Below are positions 27,580 to 36,238 of a DNA stretch of 64,000 bases, in pieces (positions within the stretch are counted from its first letter, which is position 1; each line of letters starts with the position of its first letter). The DNA comes from Psychrobacter sp. NG25 (GTDB taxonomy: Bacteria; Pseudomonadota; Gammaproteobacteria; Pseudomonadales; Moraxellaceae), in contig NZ_JADGMV010000001.1 of NCBI RefSeq assembly GCF_015234355.1, positions 611,671 to 675,670 of the forward strand. The letters run 5' to 3'. Position numbers and translations under genes: made by a program. Under the pieces are notes generated by a model. That model did not search any database and had not been told where the DNA came from. It was given only the letters and a program-made list of their open reading frames with translations.

Positions 27580-27751
27580 AGGGCGTGTCCTCATTTTAAA
27601 AATGGTGATAAAAATGAGATAAATTGCCGTCAAACGAGGAAAGTAGTGCAGATAATATCGAGATATTGACCAACTATTTGACGATGTTTGGCAAAATTTA
27701 GTTGTTTTTAGCCCATTTAGAGGACACTCGTTTGAATTGAGGACACGCCCT
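27580..27751. mobile_element. 172-bp MITE-like element with terminal inverted repeats
   Basis: The left end is AGGGCGTGTCCTCATTTTAAAA. The right end, read inward on the other strand, is AGGGCGTGTCCTCAATTCAAA: the first 14 bases are identical and most of the next 7 match. It is flanked by CTA at the left and TAG at the right, compatible with a short TA/CTAG-type target. There is no coding capacity. It is probably a non-autonomous derivative of an insertion sequence absent from the window. A decayed copy of one end is at 45097. Confidence 0.85.
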
Positions 27752-28247
27752 AGACATCTTTATAGCGTTCGCGATGCTCTTTTTTCATTCTTAGATAATC
27801 TTCGTTTTTACGACACTCGTCCCATTTTTGTTTAAATATACGTGCAGATTCGGCCTTGATAGGGTCTTCCTCTTGCCGTGGCAGCTCTTCTCTCCCATGT
27901 GCACCGCTTTGGCCTTTTTTATCATCAGGGACGGTGCCTTTGTATTTTTTGCCACCTTTATGATTGGCATAACGACGAGCGCGGGTATAGCCCATTTGAA
28001 TAAACTTGCGCGCCATATCCGCACCGACAAAGTCATCGTCAGCCAAATAATCTAAGAACATCTGATAAATAGTGTCACTACTCTCGGTCGCAATGTCAGG
28101 ATCGGCAAAGCGCCAGTGGGGTAGTATTTCTGATTTGTAGGGCTCTACGAGTAGTACACCTTGCTCACCACGACCGACACGATACAGCTCTGGCTGCGCG
28201 CGCAAGTCTAGATTTTGGTAGTCTAAGTCGTAATCAAACTCTCTCAT
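27750..28247 (-). CDS. DUF4385 family protein
   Basis: A 165-aa soluble protein. The N-terminal FDYDLDYQNLDLRAQPELYRVGRGEQGVLLVEPYK and the later LPHWRFADPDIA match what I know of the DUF4385 family, which has no established function. A Lys/Gly-rich middle (HKGGKKYKGTVPDDKKGQ) and a highly charged C-terminus (EHRERYKDV) suggest nucleic-acid contact, but that is speculation. Its TAG stop overlaps the right border of the MITE-like element, so the insertion sits exactly at the 3' end and may have slightly altered the original terminus. Confidence 0.75.
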   Translation of the reverse strand: MREFDYDLDYQNLDLRAQPELYRVGRGEQGVLLVEPYKSEILPHWRFADPDIATESSDTIYQMFLDYLADDDFVGADMARKFIQMGYTRARRYANHKGGKKYKGTVPDDKKGQSGAHGREELPRQEEDPIKAESARIFKQKWDECRKNEDYLRMKKEHRERYKDV

Positions 28248-28426
28248 AACGTTACCTGCTAAGCATATCGATATTTAACACGTCCTAGTATACTGAGCCG
28301 GACTGTTGAAAAAACAGCGTATAAATGTTGTTCAGCTGTGACTGTCAGCGTTATAGTCTGCCTATTATAAAACCGCTTCAATACTATCGCGGGTTGAAGA
28401 CATTACTTATCAGGAAGCCAATCATC

Positions 28427-28768
28427 ATGAATAAAATAACGACTACATATTCACGTTTTATGCGGTTATCACAGAATAGTCTTATGATGTCAACTATACT
28501 GATAAGCCTGCTAATCTCTAGTGCAGCTCATAGCGCTTGGTTTGAGGGTTTGATTCCAAAGGGAGAGACATACACGGTACGCGAGATAGATCGTGATTTG
28601 GCATTTGTGATTGATGGGTTTATTTATGATGCGCGCACGTCTTGTTTCTTAGCAGTGGGCGATCGGGTGATATTTTTTGAAGGACGTCATGGTATTGATT
28701 ACCGTGCGACGGTTTATGATTTGGACTCGCGTGAGCGTTGTGAGTTATTATTAAGAAAACGTTTGTGA
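28427..28768 (+). CDS. Small exported hypothetical protein
   Basis: A 113-aa product from the ATG at 28427, preceded by AGGAAG; the frame extends upstream to 28325 but that part is not protein-like. N-terminal signal or anchor: MNKITTTYSRFMRLSQ, then a hydrophobic MMSTILISLLISSAAHSA, with likely cleavage after AHSA near residue 36. The mature region of about 75 aa has two Cys (TSCFLAVG and ERCELL) that may form a disulfide. Not recognised. Confidence 0.65.
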   Translation: MNKITTTYSRFMRLSQNSLMMSTILISLLISSAAHSAWFEGLIPKGETYTVREIDRDLAFVIDGFIYDARTSCFLAVGDRVIFFEGRHGIDYRATVYDLDSRERCELLLRKRL

Positions 28769-28784
28769 TAAGTAAGAAAGCGCT

Positions 28785-28845
28785 TATAGTCATTCCACTA
28801 TAAAAATATTACTGCGTTAATCTTGCTCGAAGTATTTAATATACA
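28785..28845 (+). repeat. Dispersed ~107-bp element, copy C (3'-truncated)
   Basis: TATAGTCATTCCACTATAAA through ACTGCGTTAAT and GCTCGAAGTATTTAATATACAT matches the first about 60 bp of copies B and E. It then stops before the tRNA-Phe terminator; the right half is missing. Confidence 0.8.
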
Positions 28846-28887
28846 TATGAGCATGCTACCTAAACATAAAAATCCAAACATAAAAAA

Positions 28888-28917
28888 AGCCCCAAACATA
28901 AATGTTTGGGGCTTTTT
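28888..28917 (-). terminator. Terminator of tRNA-Phe (bidirectional)
   Basis: Perfect 12-bp stem AGCCCCAAACAT / ATGTTTGGGGCT with a 2-base loop. Seven A before it give a T-run for the minus-strand tRNA transcript; TTTTT follows on the plus strand. Confidence 0.88.
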
Positions 28918-28932
28918 AGAATGCTTAAACGA

Positions 28933-29008
28933 TGGTGGCTCGAGGCAGGTTCGAACTGCCGACACACGGATTTTCAATCCGTTGCTCTACCGACTGAGCT
29001 ATCGAGCC
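28933..29008 (-). tRNA. tRNA-Phe (anticodon GAA)
   Basis: A 76-nt tRNA read on the minus strand. Acceptor GGCTCGA pairs with TCGAGCC, followed by A and an encoded CCA. D-arm AGCTCAGTCGGTAGAGC. The anticodon stem-loop CGGATTGAAAATCCG places GAA at 34-36. The T-arm has GGCAGTTCGAACCTGCC. All parts of the cloverleaf are present. Confidence 0.97.
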
Positions 29009-29025
29009 GTCTTCGTTGAGGCGCT

Positions 29026-29054
29026 ATTAAACTAAATATACGCACTGCTGTCAA
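29026..29054 (-). promoter_or_regulatory. Promoter of tRNA-Phe
   Basis: On the minus strand: TTGACA (29054-29049), a 17-base spacer, TTTAAT (29031-29026), then a GC-rich AGCGCC discriminator just before the tRNA. The geometry is ideal for sigma-70 and the discriminator is typical of stable-RNA promoters. Confidence 0.7.
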
Positions 29055-29130
29055 GCATTTTTTGCATTATATCTGATAAAAGACGATAAATAGTCAGATA
29101 TGGGCAAAATTAAACATTCTAGTTCTCAGT

Positions 29131-29553
29131 TTAGTCTTTTACCCGCAGTAGTTCGTACTCGCTCATAATACGATGAATGTCGGTATCTACAGGAACAAAC
29201 TCACGTACGCCTTTTTTTACTTCGGCATCATAGACCAGTTTAATAAACTTGGCATCTATAGCACGGCCGCGATTCTGTTCATGCACCGTTAGATACTGCA
29301 AGCGTTTAGCATTGGTCTGACCATCATCAAAACAGGCAACTGCAGCGATCGGCTTGTCATTGAACATACCGACGTATAGAATTTGTCCACGTTTAAAACC
29401 TTGCTCAACGAGACTGAGTACATCGGCGCCACTGGGCTGAGTATCATCGCTGTCATATAAAGCCTGCAGGCGCTCAGAGAGTTCATTATCGCGTGCAGGT
29501 TTTTTAATCAGTGGTGCATCCAAACTATTGATGGCGATCGCTTCTAAAGGCAT
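29131..29553 (-). CDS. PanM/PanZ-like acetyltransferase-fold protein
   Basis: A 140-aa protein resembling PanZ/PanM, the GNAT-fold factor that triggers autocleavage of aspartate decarboxylase PanD for pantothenate synthesis. The resemblance lies in the central strand pair (ILYVGMFNDKPIAAVACFDDG) and in LQYLTVHEQNRGRAIDAKFI, where NRGRA takes the place of the acetyl-CoA loop. It has about 30 extra N-terminal residues. panD is not in the window. A general GNAT protein is the alternative. Confidence 0.55.
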   Translation of the reverse strand: MPLEAIAINSLDAPLIKKPARDNELSERLQALYDSDDTQPSGADVLSLVEQGFKRGQILYVGMFNDKPIAAVACFDDGQTNAKRLQYLTVHEQNRGRAIDAKFIKLVYDAEVKKGVREFVPVDTDIHRIMSEYELLRVKD

Positions 29554-29929
29554 AGCAGTTCCTATAAACAGAGGGTTTCTATGATGTGAGACATCATAAT
29601 GTCATAGAGTGTGATGTCGCAAATTGTCGTGTTATAGCATTAGCGTGCGTCATGATTGATAATACTGAACACACTATTTTAGCAGAATGACGTAAATTTG
29701 TGCGTGGTTTACGGCTTGGACATAGCAGTAAATGTTAGGGTTTGCTATGATGAGTCTAGATAATATGTAATACGTATAACGTCTAATATCTTGATATCTT
29801 TTGTATATATCACTTTCTAATACCTTTTTCGCTAAGGTCTGACTCAGACACTAGTAAAATATTTTGGGCGTGTGTTCGTCCTATTTTATTGACCGCTTTT
29901 CACTGATAAAAAACTGATAGAGAGTAGCC
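29554..29929. other. Intergenic region upstream of hisB
   Basis: About 376 bp between the PanM-like gene (-) and hisB (+). No coding sequence seen. It holds an inverted repeat GACATCA ... TGATGTC within 29591-29619 that might be regulatory, and AT-rich promoter-like DNA. No his leader peptide with a run of His codons was found. Confidence 0.4.
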
Positions 29930-30577
29930 ATGACAGCCAATGCAACTGAGCAAAATGCACCAAAAAATGCAAACTTACACGGTCGCCCTGAACGTATTGC
30001 GACCGTTGAGCGTATCACTGCCGAAACGCAAATCACTTGTACCGTCAACCTGGATGGGACTGGTCAAGGTACGGTAGACACTGGCGTACCTTTTTTGGAT
30101 CATATGATTGATCAAATCAAGCGTCACGGTTTGTTTGATTTGGACATCAAATGCAACGGCGATACCTTTATCGACGACCACCATAGCGTCGAAGACACTG
30201 GTATTACGCTTGGTCAAGCATTTAACAAAGCGCTAGGTGATAAAAAAGGCATTCGTCGCTACGGGCACTTTTATGCGCCGCTCGATGAAGCGTTGACTCG
30301 TGCGGTAGTCGATCTATCAGGTCGTCCTGGTTTACACATGGACATTCCGTTTACTCGCTCGCACGTAGGTCGTTTCGATGTTGATTTGTTCAGTGAGTTT
30401 TTCTATGGCTTCGTCAATCACTCGTGGATGACCGTGCATTTGGACAATCTCAAAGGCAAAAACAGCCATCACCAAATTGAGTCGACCTTTAAGGCCTTTG
30501 CTCGCGCCCTGCGCATGGCTTGTGAATATGATGAGCGTGCGTTAAATACATTGCCATCGACCAAAGAGGCTTTCTAA
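29930..30577 (+). CDS. hisB: Imidazoleglycerol-phosphate dehydratase HisB
   Basis: Sixth step of histidine synthesis. The 215-aa single-domain enzyme, without the phosphatase domain of E. coli HisB, has the metal-binding signatures [23 protein letters not shown] and the C-terminal [20 protein letters not shown]. About 18 extra residues precede the usual start; Met1 has GAGAG upstream. It is followed by hisH at 175 bp. Confidence 0.95.
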   Translation: MTANATEQNAPKNANLHGRPERIATVERITAETQITCTVNLDGTGQGTVDTGVPFLDHMIDQIKRHGLFDLDIKCNGDTFIDDHHSVEDTGITLGQAFNKALGDKKGIRRYGHFYAPLDEALTRAVVDLSGRPGLHMDIPFTRSHVGRFDVDLFSEFFYGFVNHSWMTVHLDNLKGKNSHHQIESTFKAFARALRMACEYDERALNTLPSTKEAF

Positions 30578-30752
30578 GGCGCATTTAAGGCTCTTCTACG
30601 GTGTCAGTCAAGCTTGGCGTACTAGCTGTACAGCCTGCGCTTGACTTCCTTGTAGCAAAACCTTATCTACACCTTGGTAATAGCCAACAATATAAATGGC
30701 TAACGATATAAATAGTACAGTAGTCAAAATATTTAAAAATGAGAACCAATCG

Positions 30753-31388
30753 ATGACTAAAGTAGCACTACTAGATTATGGTATGGGTAATTTGCATTCC
30801 GCCAGTAAAGCGTTGTCAGTGGTCGGGGCAGACGTCTCTATCACCAATGATCCAAAAGTCGTCGCTGCGGCAGACAAAATCGTCTTCCCCGGTGTCGGTG
30901 CCATGCGTGACTGTATCGCTGGCATGCATGATGCTGGCATTGATGATGTCATACGTCAGGCGATATTTAATAAGCCCGTCATGGCTATCTGCATAGGCAT
31001 GCAGGCGTTGTTTGAGCAGTCAGTGGAAAATGGTGGTACAGACTGTCTCGGCATCTTAAAGGGCACGGTAGAAGCCTTTGACCCTACGTGGAAAGACAAG
31101 CAAGGCGCTACGATTAAAGTACCGCACATGGGCTGGAATACCATCAGCGGTATGGATTTTGATCATCCACTGTGGAATGGCATTCAAGACAATGCGCATT
31201 TTTACTTTGTGCATAGCTACTACTGCGAGCCTGCCGATAGCGCGCAAGTGGCTGCGGTATGTGACTATGGTCAGCCATTTTGTGCCAGTGTCATCCAAGA
31301 CAATCTGTTTGCGACCCAGTTCCATCCAGAGAAAAGCCATACCGCAGGCTTGCAGCTGTTAAAGAACTTTGTAGAGTGGAATGTGTAA
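30753..31388 (+). CDS. hisH: Imidazole glycerol phosphate synthase glutaminase subunit HisH
   Basis: Glutaminase that feeds ammonia to HisF. The start [10 protein letters not shown] at 30753 matches the family; the frame runs 19 codons further upstream without likeness to HisH. The product is 211 aa. The nucleophile Cys sits in [11 protein letters not shown] and the catalytic His and Glu in TQFHPEKS. hisF is not in the window, while hisA is 22 kb away. A terminator follows at 31430. Confidence 0.95.
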   Translation: MTKVALLDYGMGNLHSASKALSVVGADVSITNDPKVVAAADKIVFPGVGAMRDCIAGMHDAGIDDVIRQAIFNKPVMAICIGMQALFEQSVENGGTDCLGILKGTVEAFDPTWKDKQGATIKVPHMGWNTISGMDFDHPLWNGIQDNAHFYFVHSYYCEPADSAQVAAVCDYGQPFCASVIQDNLFATQFHPEKSHTAGLQLLKNFVEWNV

Positions 31389-31429
31389 GATAGACGATAA
31401 ACGTGAATTGAATATTTAATTCAGCAGTA

Positions 31430-31464
31430 AGGTAGATTATCCATTGTATAATCTGCCTTTTTTG
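31430..31464 (+). terminator. Terminator of hisH
   Basis: GGTAGATTAT / ATAATCTGCC stem with a 7-base loop, one G-T-type pair, then six T. It lies about 40 bp after the hisH stop. Confidence 0.8.
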
Positions 31465-31522
31465 TTCTCAGATTTTATTATCAGCTATCAATTTTTAGCC
31501 ACCAATTTTTAGTCATATTGTT

Positions 31523-31629
31523 TATAGTCGATTCAATTTAAAAGTAGTACAAGGCAACCGAGTGTAGATGTATATGTGATACTTCAAGCGAGGTTAACGC
31601 TGTAATACTTTTATAGTGGGATGGCTATA
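31523..31629 (-). repeat. Dispersed ~107-bp MITE-like element, copy D
   Basis: Complement orientation relative to copies B and E. It begins TATAGTCGATTCAATTTAAA and ends CTTTTATAGTGGGATGGCTATA, with internal GTACAAGGCAACCGAGTGTA and CTTCAAGCGAGGTTAACGC. It is full length, with clear imperfect terminal inverted repeats. Confidence 0.85.
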
Positions 31630-31663
31630 GTGATACCCTCAGTTATTTTCTACTGGCTTATAT

Positions 31664-32050
31664 TTGGAATATATAGTGGATTTTACCGCCTTTAAAATGA
31701 GTATTATTGAAGCGACAGGACTGGCCAAAGATGCCCTACATATTTATGTTGGTATCGGTGCTTATTTCCTATGTTTAATGCTACTGCGTCCTATCTTTAA
31801 AAAGCAAGGTATCAGATCTTTTATCGCCTTAGTGATAGTGACTTGCATTGCGTTATTGGGTGAGTATTTGGACAATCGAGAGACGATTGAATCGCTTGGT
31901 TTGGCTGGTTTAAGCCATGAACAGCTTACCGCCAGTATCCGTGATTTGATCAATACCTGTCTACTGTCTTATGTGCTTTATGGGTTAAATAAGTGGACGA
32001 AAATCTTTCATGCATCCAACCCCTCAACTAAGCTGTTAAAGCAGCGCTAA
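31664..32050 (+). CDS. Small membrane protein, unknown
   Basis: Up to 128 aa with three hydrophobic segments (about 28-45, 52-68, 96-112). Charged points are YLDNRETIE between segments 2 and 3 and a basic C-terminus (STKLLKQR). The pattern ALHIYVGIGAYFLCLML followed by GEYLDN is faintly VanZ-like, but I would not assign it. The start is uncertain: TTG at 31664, GTG at 31676 or ATG at 31697, none with a good ribosome-binding site. Confidence 0.5.
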   Translation: MEYIVDFTAFKMSIIEATGLAKDALHIYVGIGAYFLCLMLLRPIFKKQGIRSFIALVIVTCIALLGEYLDNRETIESLGLAGLSHEQLTASIRDLINTCLLSYVLYGLNKWTKIFHASNPSTKLLKQR

Positions 32051-32148
32051 TATACTGAAGTAATTTTCTTTTAAGTACTAATAAAGTGAACTTAAGTAGG
32101 ATTTTATGGTGTAAAATTCATAATATAAAATATATAGCAGTCCATATT

Positions 32149-33264
32149 ATGCCTTCATTTAAAATACCTACTTACATTTTTTCTTCTACTATTCTATGCC
32201 TAACGACGTTTAGCTATCATTCAGCAATGGCAAATCAAAACGTCATCATTGACCTAAATAAACCCATATCAGCAGCACTTTTGGCACAGTACAATCGTGA
32301 TGGTATCGAGTTCGACTATGACAATACGCCTGTACTAAAAAAAGTCTTCGTGACTGACGAGAATGGTGCGGTCGCACACCAATTACCAAGCAGTGCCGCT
32401 AGAAAAGTGAAAGATTATACCTTTGGAGAGAAATTAGAGGTTATTGAAGATAGAGGTGGCTGGTATGCGGTGCGGGACAAAATTTATAGAGAATATGATG
32501 AGAACGGTGACGGGGTTATAGAGACTAATATTGTCAAATGGGAAAAGGTCTTTGTGAAAAAAGATCATACAGGAGCCATTCGTAAAACTATCTTAACGCC
32601 TGATGAATTAAACATCATAACCTACTTATTAGCAGATGGAAAAGATGAACGTTTTGAAAAGGGAAAAGCACTTAAAACTTATCTTAAGTTCGAATTAATC
32701 GACAAATCCTTGTTTGAAAAAAAGCGTCCACTTGCGGTCAGTTTTTTATCTAAAGACAAAATGATTAAAAAACAAAAAGGTGTCCTATCGATTCCAACTG
32801 CCAAAAAAGTAGTTAAGCTGATCGATATCGACACTGATGATGACGGTAAAGCTAGCTTTGAATATATTGGACAGATTAATGCTTTAAATCAGCATCTAAT
32901 TTTTGGGCAATTCTGGGAAATCTCTGGTTATACGATGATTGATAAGACGAACGGAAAGGAAACTCAGGGTATTATAGGCTTCCCTTATCTTTCTCCAAAC
33001 AAGAAGCACATTATTGCTGTCTATGCTGATCCTTACGGTGAACAACATGCTGACCTTGAGCTATATCGTATTGAGAATAAGCAAATCGTACCTATACTGA
33101 ATGCAGAGTTTAAAAACTGGATGCCAGCTACTGAACCAGAAGACATATTTTGGTCAAGAGATGGCTATCTGTATCTAGCGGTTACCCATAGCCTTAATTT
33201 TTGGAAAGAAGACGGGCATATCAATGATGAGTTTCAATATATTAGGATAAAGGTGGCTCTATAG
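32149..33264 (+). CDS. Exported hypothetical protein with SH3-like N-terminal region
   Basis: A 371-aa product from the ATG at 32149, which gives a signal peptide (MPSFKIPTYIFSSTILCLT..., cleavage after SAMA near residue 29); the frame extends to 32086 but would hide it. After a DLNKPISAALLAQYN segment comes a short SH3-like stretch (GEKLEVIEDRGGWYAVRD). A charged middle follows, and a C-terminal half with beta-propeller-like strands (GFPYLSPNKKHIIAVYADPYG, EDIFWSRDGYLYLAV). Not recognised. Confidence 0.65.
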   Translation: MPSFKIPTYIFSSTILCLTTFSYHSAMANQNVIIDLNKPISAALLAQYNRDGIEFDYDNTPVLKKVFVTDENGAVAHQLPSSAARKVKDYTFGEKLEVIEDRGGWYAVRDKIYREYDENGDGVIETNIVKWEKVFVKKDHTGAIRKTILTPDELNIITYLLADGKDERFEKGKALKTYLKFELIDKSLFEKKRPLAVSFLSKDKMIKKQKGVLSIPTAKKVVKLIDIDTDDDGKASFEYIGQINALNQHLIFGQFWEISGYTMIDKTNGKETQGIIGFPYLSPNKKHIIAVYADPYGEQHADLELYRIENKQIVPILNAEFKNWMPATEPEDIFWSRDGYLYLAVTHSLNFWKEDGHINDEFQYIRIKVAL

Positions 33265-33292
33265 AGAAGACGCCACCAAAACCTTTAGAAAC

Positions 33293-34624
33293 CTATTTCT
33301 GATTATACAACTCACGCACCACTTCACCAATCACTCTAATACCATCAGTCAGCGTCTGCTCGTCAGCCGCGATACTCATACGAATACATTCATGCGCATG
33401 CTGATAATCACTGACATCGACACCGGGGAAGAAGTATTCACTTGGCACAATGAGCGTACCTTTTTCTTTGAGACGCTCGTATAGCTCAAGAGTGCTAATC
33501 GGCAAGTCTTTAAACCACAACCATAAGAAAATCGCGCCTTCAGGCTTATGAATCATCAATGGATAGTCGCCCAATGCTTCTTTTAGCAGCTTCACGGCAA
33601 GGGTTGCCTGCTTTTGGTAAAACGGCTTAATCTCATTATCGGCTAATTGCTTGATACGGTCATTTTCTACCAATGGCGTGGCAATCGCTGCACCAAAGCG
33701 TGTCGGGGCTAGATTCACCACCGCATTCATCGCGCTGACCGCTTCGATCACTTTGGCATCGGCCACGATAATACCCGTACGCATACCAGGCAGGCCAATT
33801 TTAGACAGGCTAAAGCATAGAATCGTATTATCATCCCAAGTCAAATGCGCATCTGAATAGATGATATTAGGGAAGGGCATACCGTAGGCATTATCGATGA
33901 TAAGCGGTATGTCATAACGTTTGGCAATCTCGGCCAAATGCGCCATTTCGTCATCGGTGAGTACATTGCCAGTCGGGTTGGTCGGGCGTGAGCAGCAAAT
34001 CGCGCCGATACGGCCTTCTTTTAGCGCTGGCAAGTTTTCTAATGCGTCAAAATCGACACGGTATTTAAAGAAACCTTCCTCACCGTCATGAGTCACTTCA
34101 TCGATATGTGGCAATACTGCTGCGAAATGCTGACCTTCGACATGCACGTCGCTATAGCCGATATATTCAGGGGTCAATGGCAGTAGAATGGATTTGTCTA
34201 CAGACTGGCTTTCTGTATCTTGGCTTTTTTCATCAACGAAAGCGCCGCCGAATAGATTGAACAGATAGAAAAACGCATTCTGTGAGCCATTGGTCAGGGC
34301 GATATTTTCTGAGGTCAGATTCCAATCATAATGACGGTTAAAGAAGCCAACCAAGGCATCGATAAAGGCTGAGTCACCTTGCGGATTAGAGTAATTCGCC
34401 ATGCTGATAATCGCGCTACTATTGGCCTCACCTGCATCATTGTCATTACCAAGTGCTTTATAAGTCTCTAGAAATAGCTCATTGACGGCATCAATTTTGG
34501 CAGGGTTACCACCGCCCAGCATGTTGACTGGCTGATCGCTTTTTAGCGCATCGCCCAAATCGTCCATTAATTGTGAGATGCCAGTGGGCTGGGTAAATTT
34601 TTGACCGAACTTTGAGAATTTCAT
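33293..34624 (-). CDS. avtA: Valine-pyruvate aminotransferase AvtA
   Basis: Fold-type I PLP aminotransferase that interconverts valine and pyruvate with 2-oxoisovalerate and alanine. The 443-aa product begins FSKFGQKFTQPTGISQLMDDLG and has MLGGGNPA, as in AvtA. PLP-site residues: LTNGSQNAF, SRPTNPTGNVL, DNAYGMPFP and the Schiff-base Lys in CFSLSKIGLPGMRTG. It ends IRMSIAADE near the C-terminus. No partner genes lie nearby. It is transcribed away from the accessory cassette at 35170. Confidence 0.92.
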   Translation of the reverse strand: MKFSKFGQKFTQPTGISQLMDDLGDALKSDQPVNMLGGGNPAKIDAVNELFLETYKALGNDNDAGEANSSAIISMANYSNPQGDSAFIDALVGFFNRHYDWNLTSENIALTNGSQNAFFYLFNLFGGAFVDEKSQDTESQSVDKSILLPLTPEYIGYSDVHVEGQHFAAVLPHIDEVTHDGEEGFFKYRVDFDALENLPALKEGRIGAICCSRPTNPTGNVLTDDEMAHLAEIAKRYDIPLIIDNAYGMPFPNIIYSDAHLTWDDNTILCFSLSKIGLPGMRTGIIVADAKVIEAVSAMNAVVNLAPTRFGAAIATPLVENDRIKQLADNEIKPFYQKQATLAVKLLKEALGDYPLMIHKPEGAIFLWLWFKDLPISTLELYERLKEKGTLIVPSEYFFPGVDVSDYQHAHECIRMSIAADEQTLTDGIRVIGEVVRELYNQK

Positions 34625-35169
34625 AAGACTACCATGCTGTTTTGGAGGATGTTGTAATAAGGGATTTGATTCATAAAAGTTAGGCTAGTATAGCAAATGA
34701 GGGCTATAAAATAAGCAAAGTGCGGGGCAGATATTGACTTATGTGTCTATACAGCTTATGAAGCAAAAAAACGCCTTCTAGATGAGTAGAAGGCGTTTTG
34801 GCTTGAGGTTTTAAAAGCTAAGTTTATGTAGCTAATCTTACCAAAAAATTAGAATTTCCTAAGGCTTAAACTGTTAAGTAAAAAGCTATGAGAGCTAGTC
34901 TTGCTATAGGATAAAAATAACTTTAAATAACTTATGTTTACCTATATGATTATAATTTATTGAAGATAGATAACAATACGACAGCAGATGTCACTTAATC
35001 TACAGAAACAGTCTCTAAGTATAGTTTGGTTCTGACAGTTATAGTATGCTTACTATCAATACTTTAGATGGTAGTATTTCAAAAATTAACTCGATTTGAG
35101 CTTAAAAATTTCACTAGACTTTCAGTTAGTAACTAAGTGTATTTGAAATAAAAATTGACGGGTTAATTT
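34625..35169. other. Intergenic region between avtA and the accessory cassette
   Basis: About 545 bp, increasingly AT-rich toward the right. No protein-coding signal. It holds the strong orphan hairpin at 34768-34799. Further right there are TA-rich stretches but no clear -35/-10 pair and only a weak ribosome-binding site (TGACGGG) before 35170. It probably marks the left junction of a laterally acquired segment. Confidence 0.45.
34768..34799. terminator. Orphan strong hairpin/terminator
   Basis: Perfect 13-bp stem AAAACGCCTTCTA / TAGAAGGCGTTTT with a GATGAG loop. On the minus strand it ends in seven T; on the plus strand in four. It lies between two genes that both point away from it, so it has no obvious gene to terminate; a small unseen minus-strand transcript from about 34800-35160 would fit. 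Confidence 0.65.
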
Positions 35170-36225
35170 ATGAGTGAAAATGTTGATCTTAATGAAATAC
35201 GAGAGCAAATAGCGAAGCATGTAGACTGGGCTCTTGATAGAAAAATTCCTCTTCCAGAGCTACAAGCGACATTTAGAGGTGTAAAACGTACTCTAAGTGC
35301 TAGGAATGGAGAGGGATTAAAAACTAAGCTAAACAGTGAGTTTGACTTGGATAAGCTTTCAAAACTAAAAGAAGAGCTTGAGAAGCTATTAAGATCACAT
35401 ATATTCTTTGATGATAAGTTAATATCAGTTTATTACGAAGTTGATGTAGAACAAACCGCTGAAAAGCTGATAGAGTTTTTCAATACTAATTTCAATGAAT
35501 CCAACGAAAACGAAACGGAATATCATCCTATAGAGCAAGTTAAGTTATCTGACTCTGTGTCATTATTCCAGTTCTCAATTGTTAGAGAAATTAGTGTTCG
35601 TGATATTCTTGATCCAAATGATTTGATAGAAAGTATAACAGAGGAATATCAACAGCTAATTGGTGTAAAGAAGATCCCTTTAGCTTGTTACGACTTAGTG
35701 ATTTGTGATACCAAGAATAACTACGTTGTTGTTGCTATGGATCTCGCAAGTGTATTAAGTAGAAGTGATTTAAACTTAGCTTATATTAATTTCAATAATT
35801 ATATTGAGAAAGATATTGGTATAATTTTGACTAATCCATGTGATTTCTTCCCTAAAATTCAAGAACTTTACGAAGAAAAAACTAATAAAAATGGTGTTAC
35901 TGAAATAGTGTTTATGACACCTCATGGTACTACGCATGATGAAAAGCTAAAAGGCAATCAAAAAGATCTGCGAGACGCAACATATCACGATGAAGGTACA
36001 AAAGCTGTTAGAAATGAAAAAATTAATGGAAAACTGTTGGGTAATAATATTACGCCTTACAGAATAAGCATGCGTTATTATCGTGATGATAGAAACTTAG
36101 ATACATCACTAAAGAGTTCCTACCAAGCCATACATGCTGCAAATGGTTCCCATTTGTACGAAGCTTATGTATATGGAACACGAAATATTGATGAACTTAA
36201 CTTTATATTAGGTAAGCTAATTTAA
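35170..36225 (+). CDS. Accessory cassette gene 1, unknown 351-aa protein
   Basis: Not recognised. A soluble, charged 351-aa protein with no signal or membrane segment. Residues 1-90 are mostly helical with a Lys/Glu/Leu-rich coiled-coil-like part (LDKLSKLKEELEKLLRSH). The middle has alternating beta strands (YDLVICDTKNNYVVVAMD, then IGIILTNPCDFFPKI, then TEIVFMTPHGTTHDEK), ending with the NITPYRISMRYYRDDRN region. The codons are conspicuously AT-rich compared with flanking core genes. First of three co-directional genes (13-bp gap to the next). Sensor or regulator of the downstream nuclease-like protein is one possibility, but nothing in the sequence proves it. Confidence 0.7.
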   Translation: MSENVDLNEIREQIAKHVDWALDRKIPLPELQATFRGVKRTLSARNGEGLKTKLNSEFDLDKLSKLKEELEKLLRSHIFFDDKLISVYYEVDVEQTAEKLIEFFNTNFNESNENETEYHPIEQVKLSDSVSLFQFSIVREISVRDILDPNDLIESITEEYQQLIGVKKIPLACYDLVICDTKNNYVVVAMDLASVLSRSDLNLAYINFNNYIEKDIGIILTNPCDFFPKIQELYEEKTNKNGVTEIVFMTPHGTTHDEKLKGNQKDLRDATYHDEGTKAVRNEKINGKLLGNNITPYRISMRYYRDDRNLDTSLKSSYQAIHAANGSHLYEAYVYGTRNIDELNFILGKLI

Positions 36226-36238
36226 TTGGACTATTCCA

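Noticed and set aside
28351..28410. Possible seventh copy of the 107-bp element (TATAGTCTGCCTATTATAAAA)
   Set aside because: Only the first 20 bases resemble the left end; the core and right end are missing, so it may be chance.
28823..29035. Plus-strand frame across the tRNA-Phe region
   Set aside because: It spans a terminator and a complete tRNA on the other strand; no protein-like features.
29554..29929. Histidine-type attenuator before hisB
   Set aside because: No leader peptide with consecutive His codons and no antiterminator/terminator pair.
30607..30645. GTCAAGC/GCTTGAC inverted repeat between hisB and hisH as a terminator
   Set aside because: The loop is 25 bases and no T-run follows; it is probably weak or incidental.
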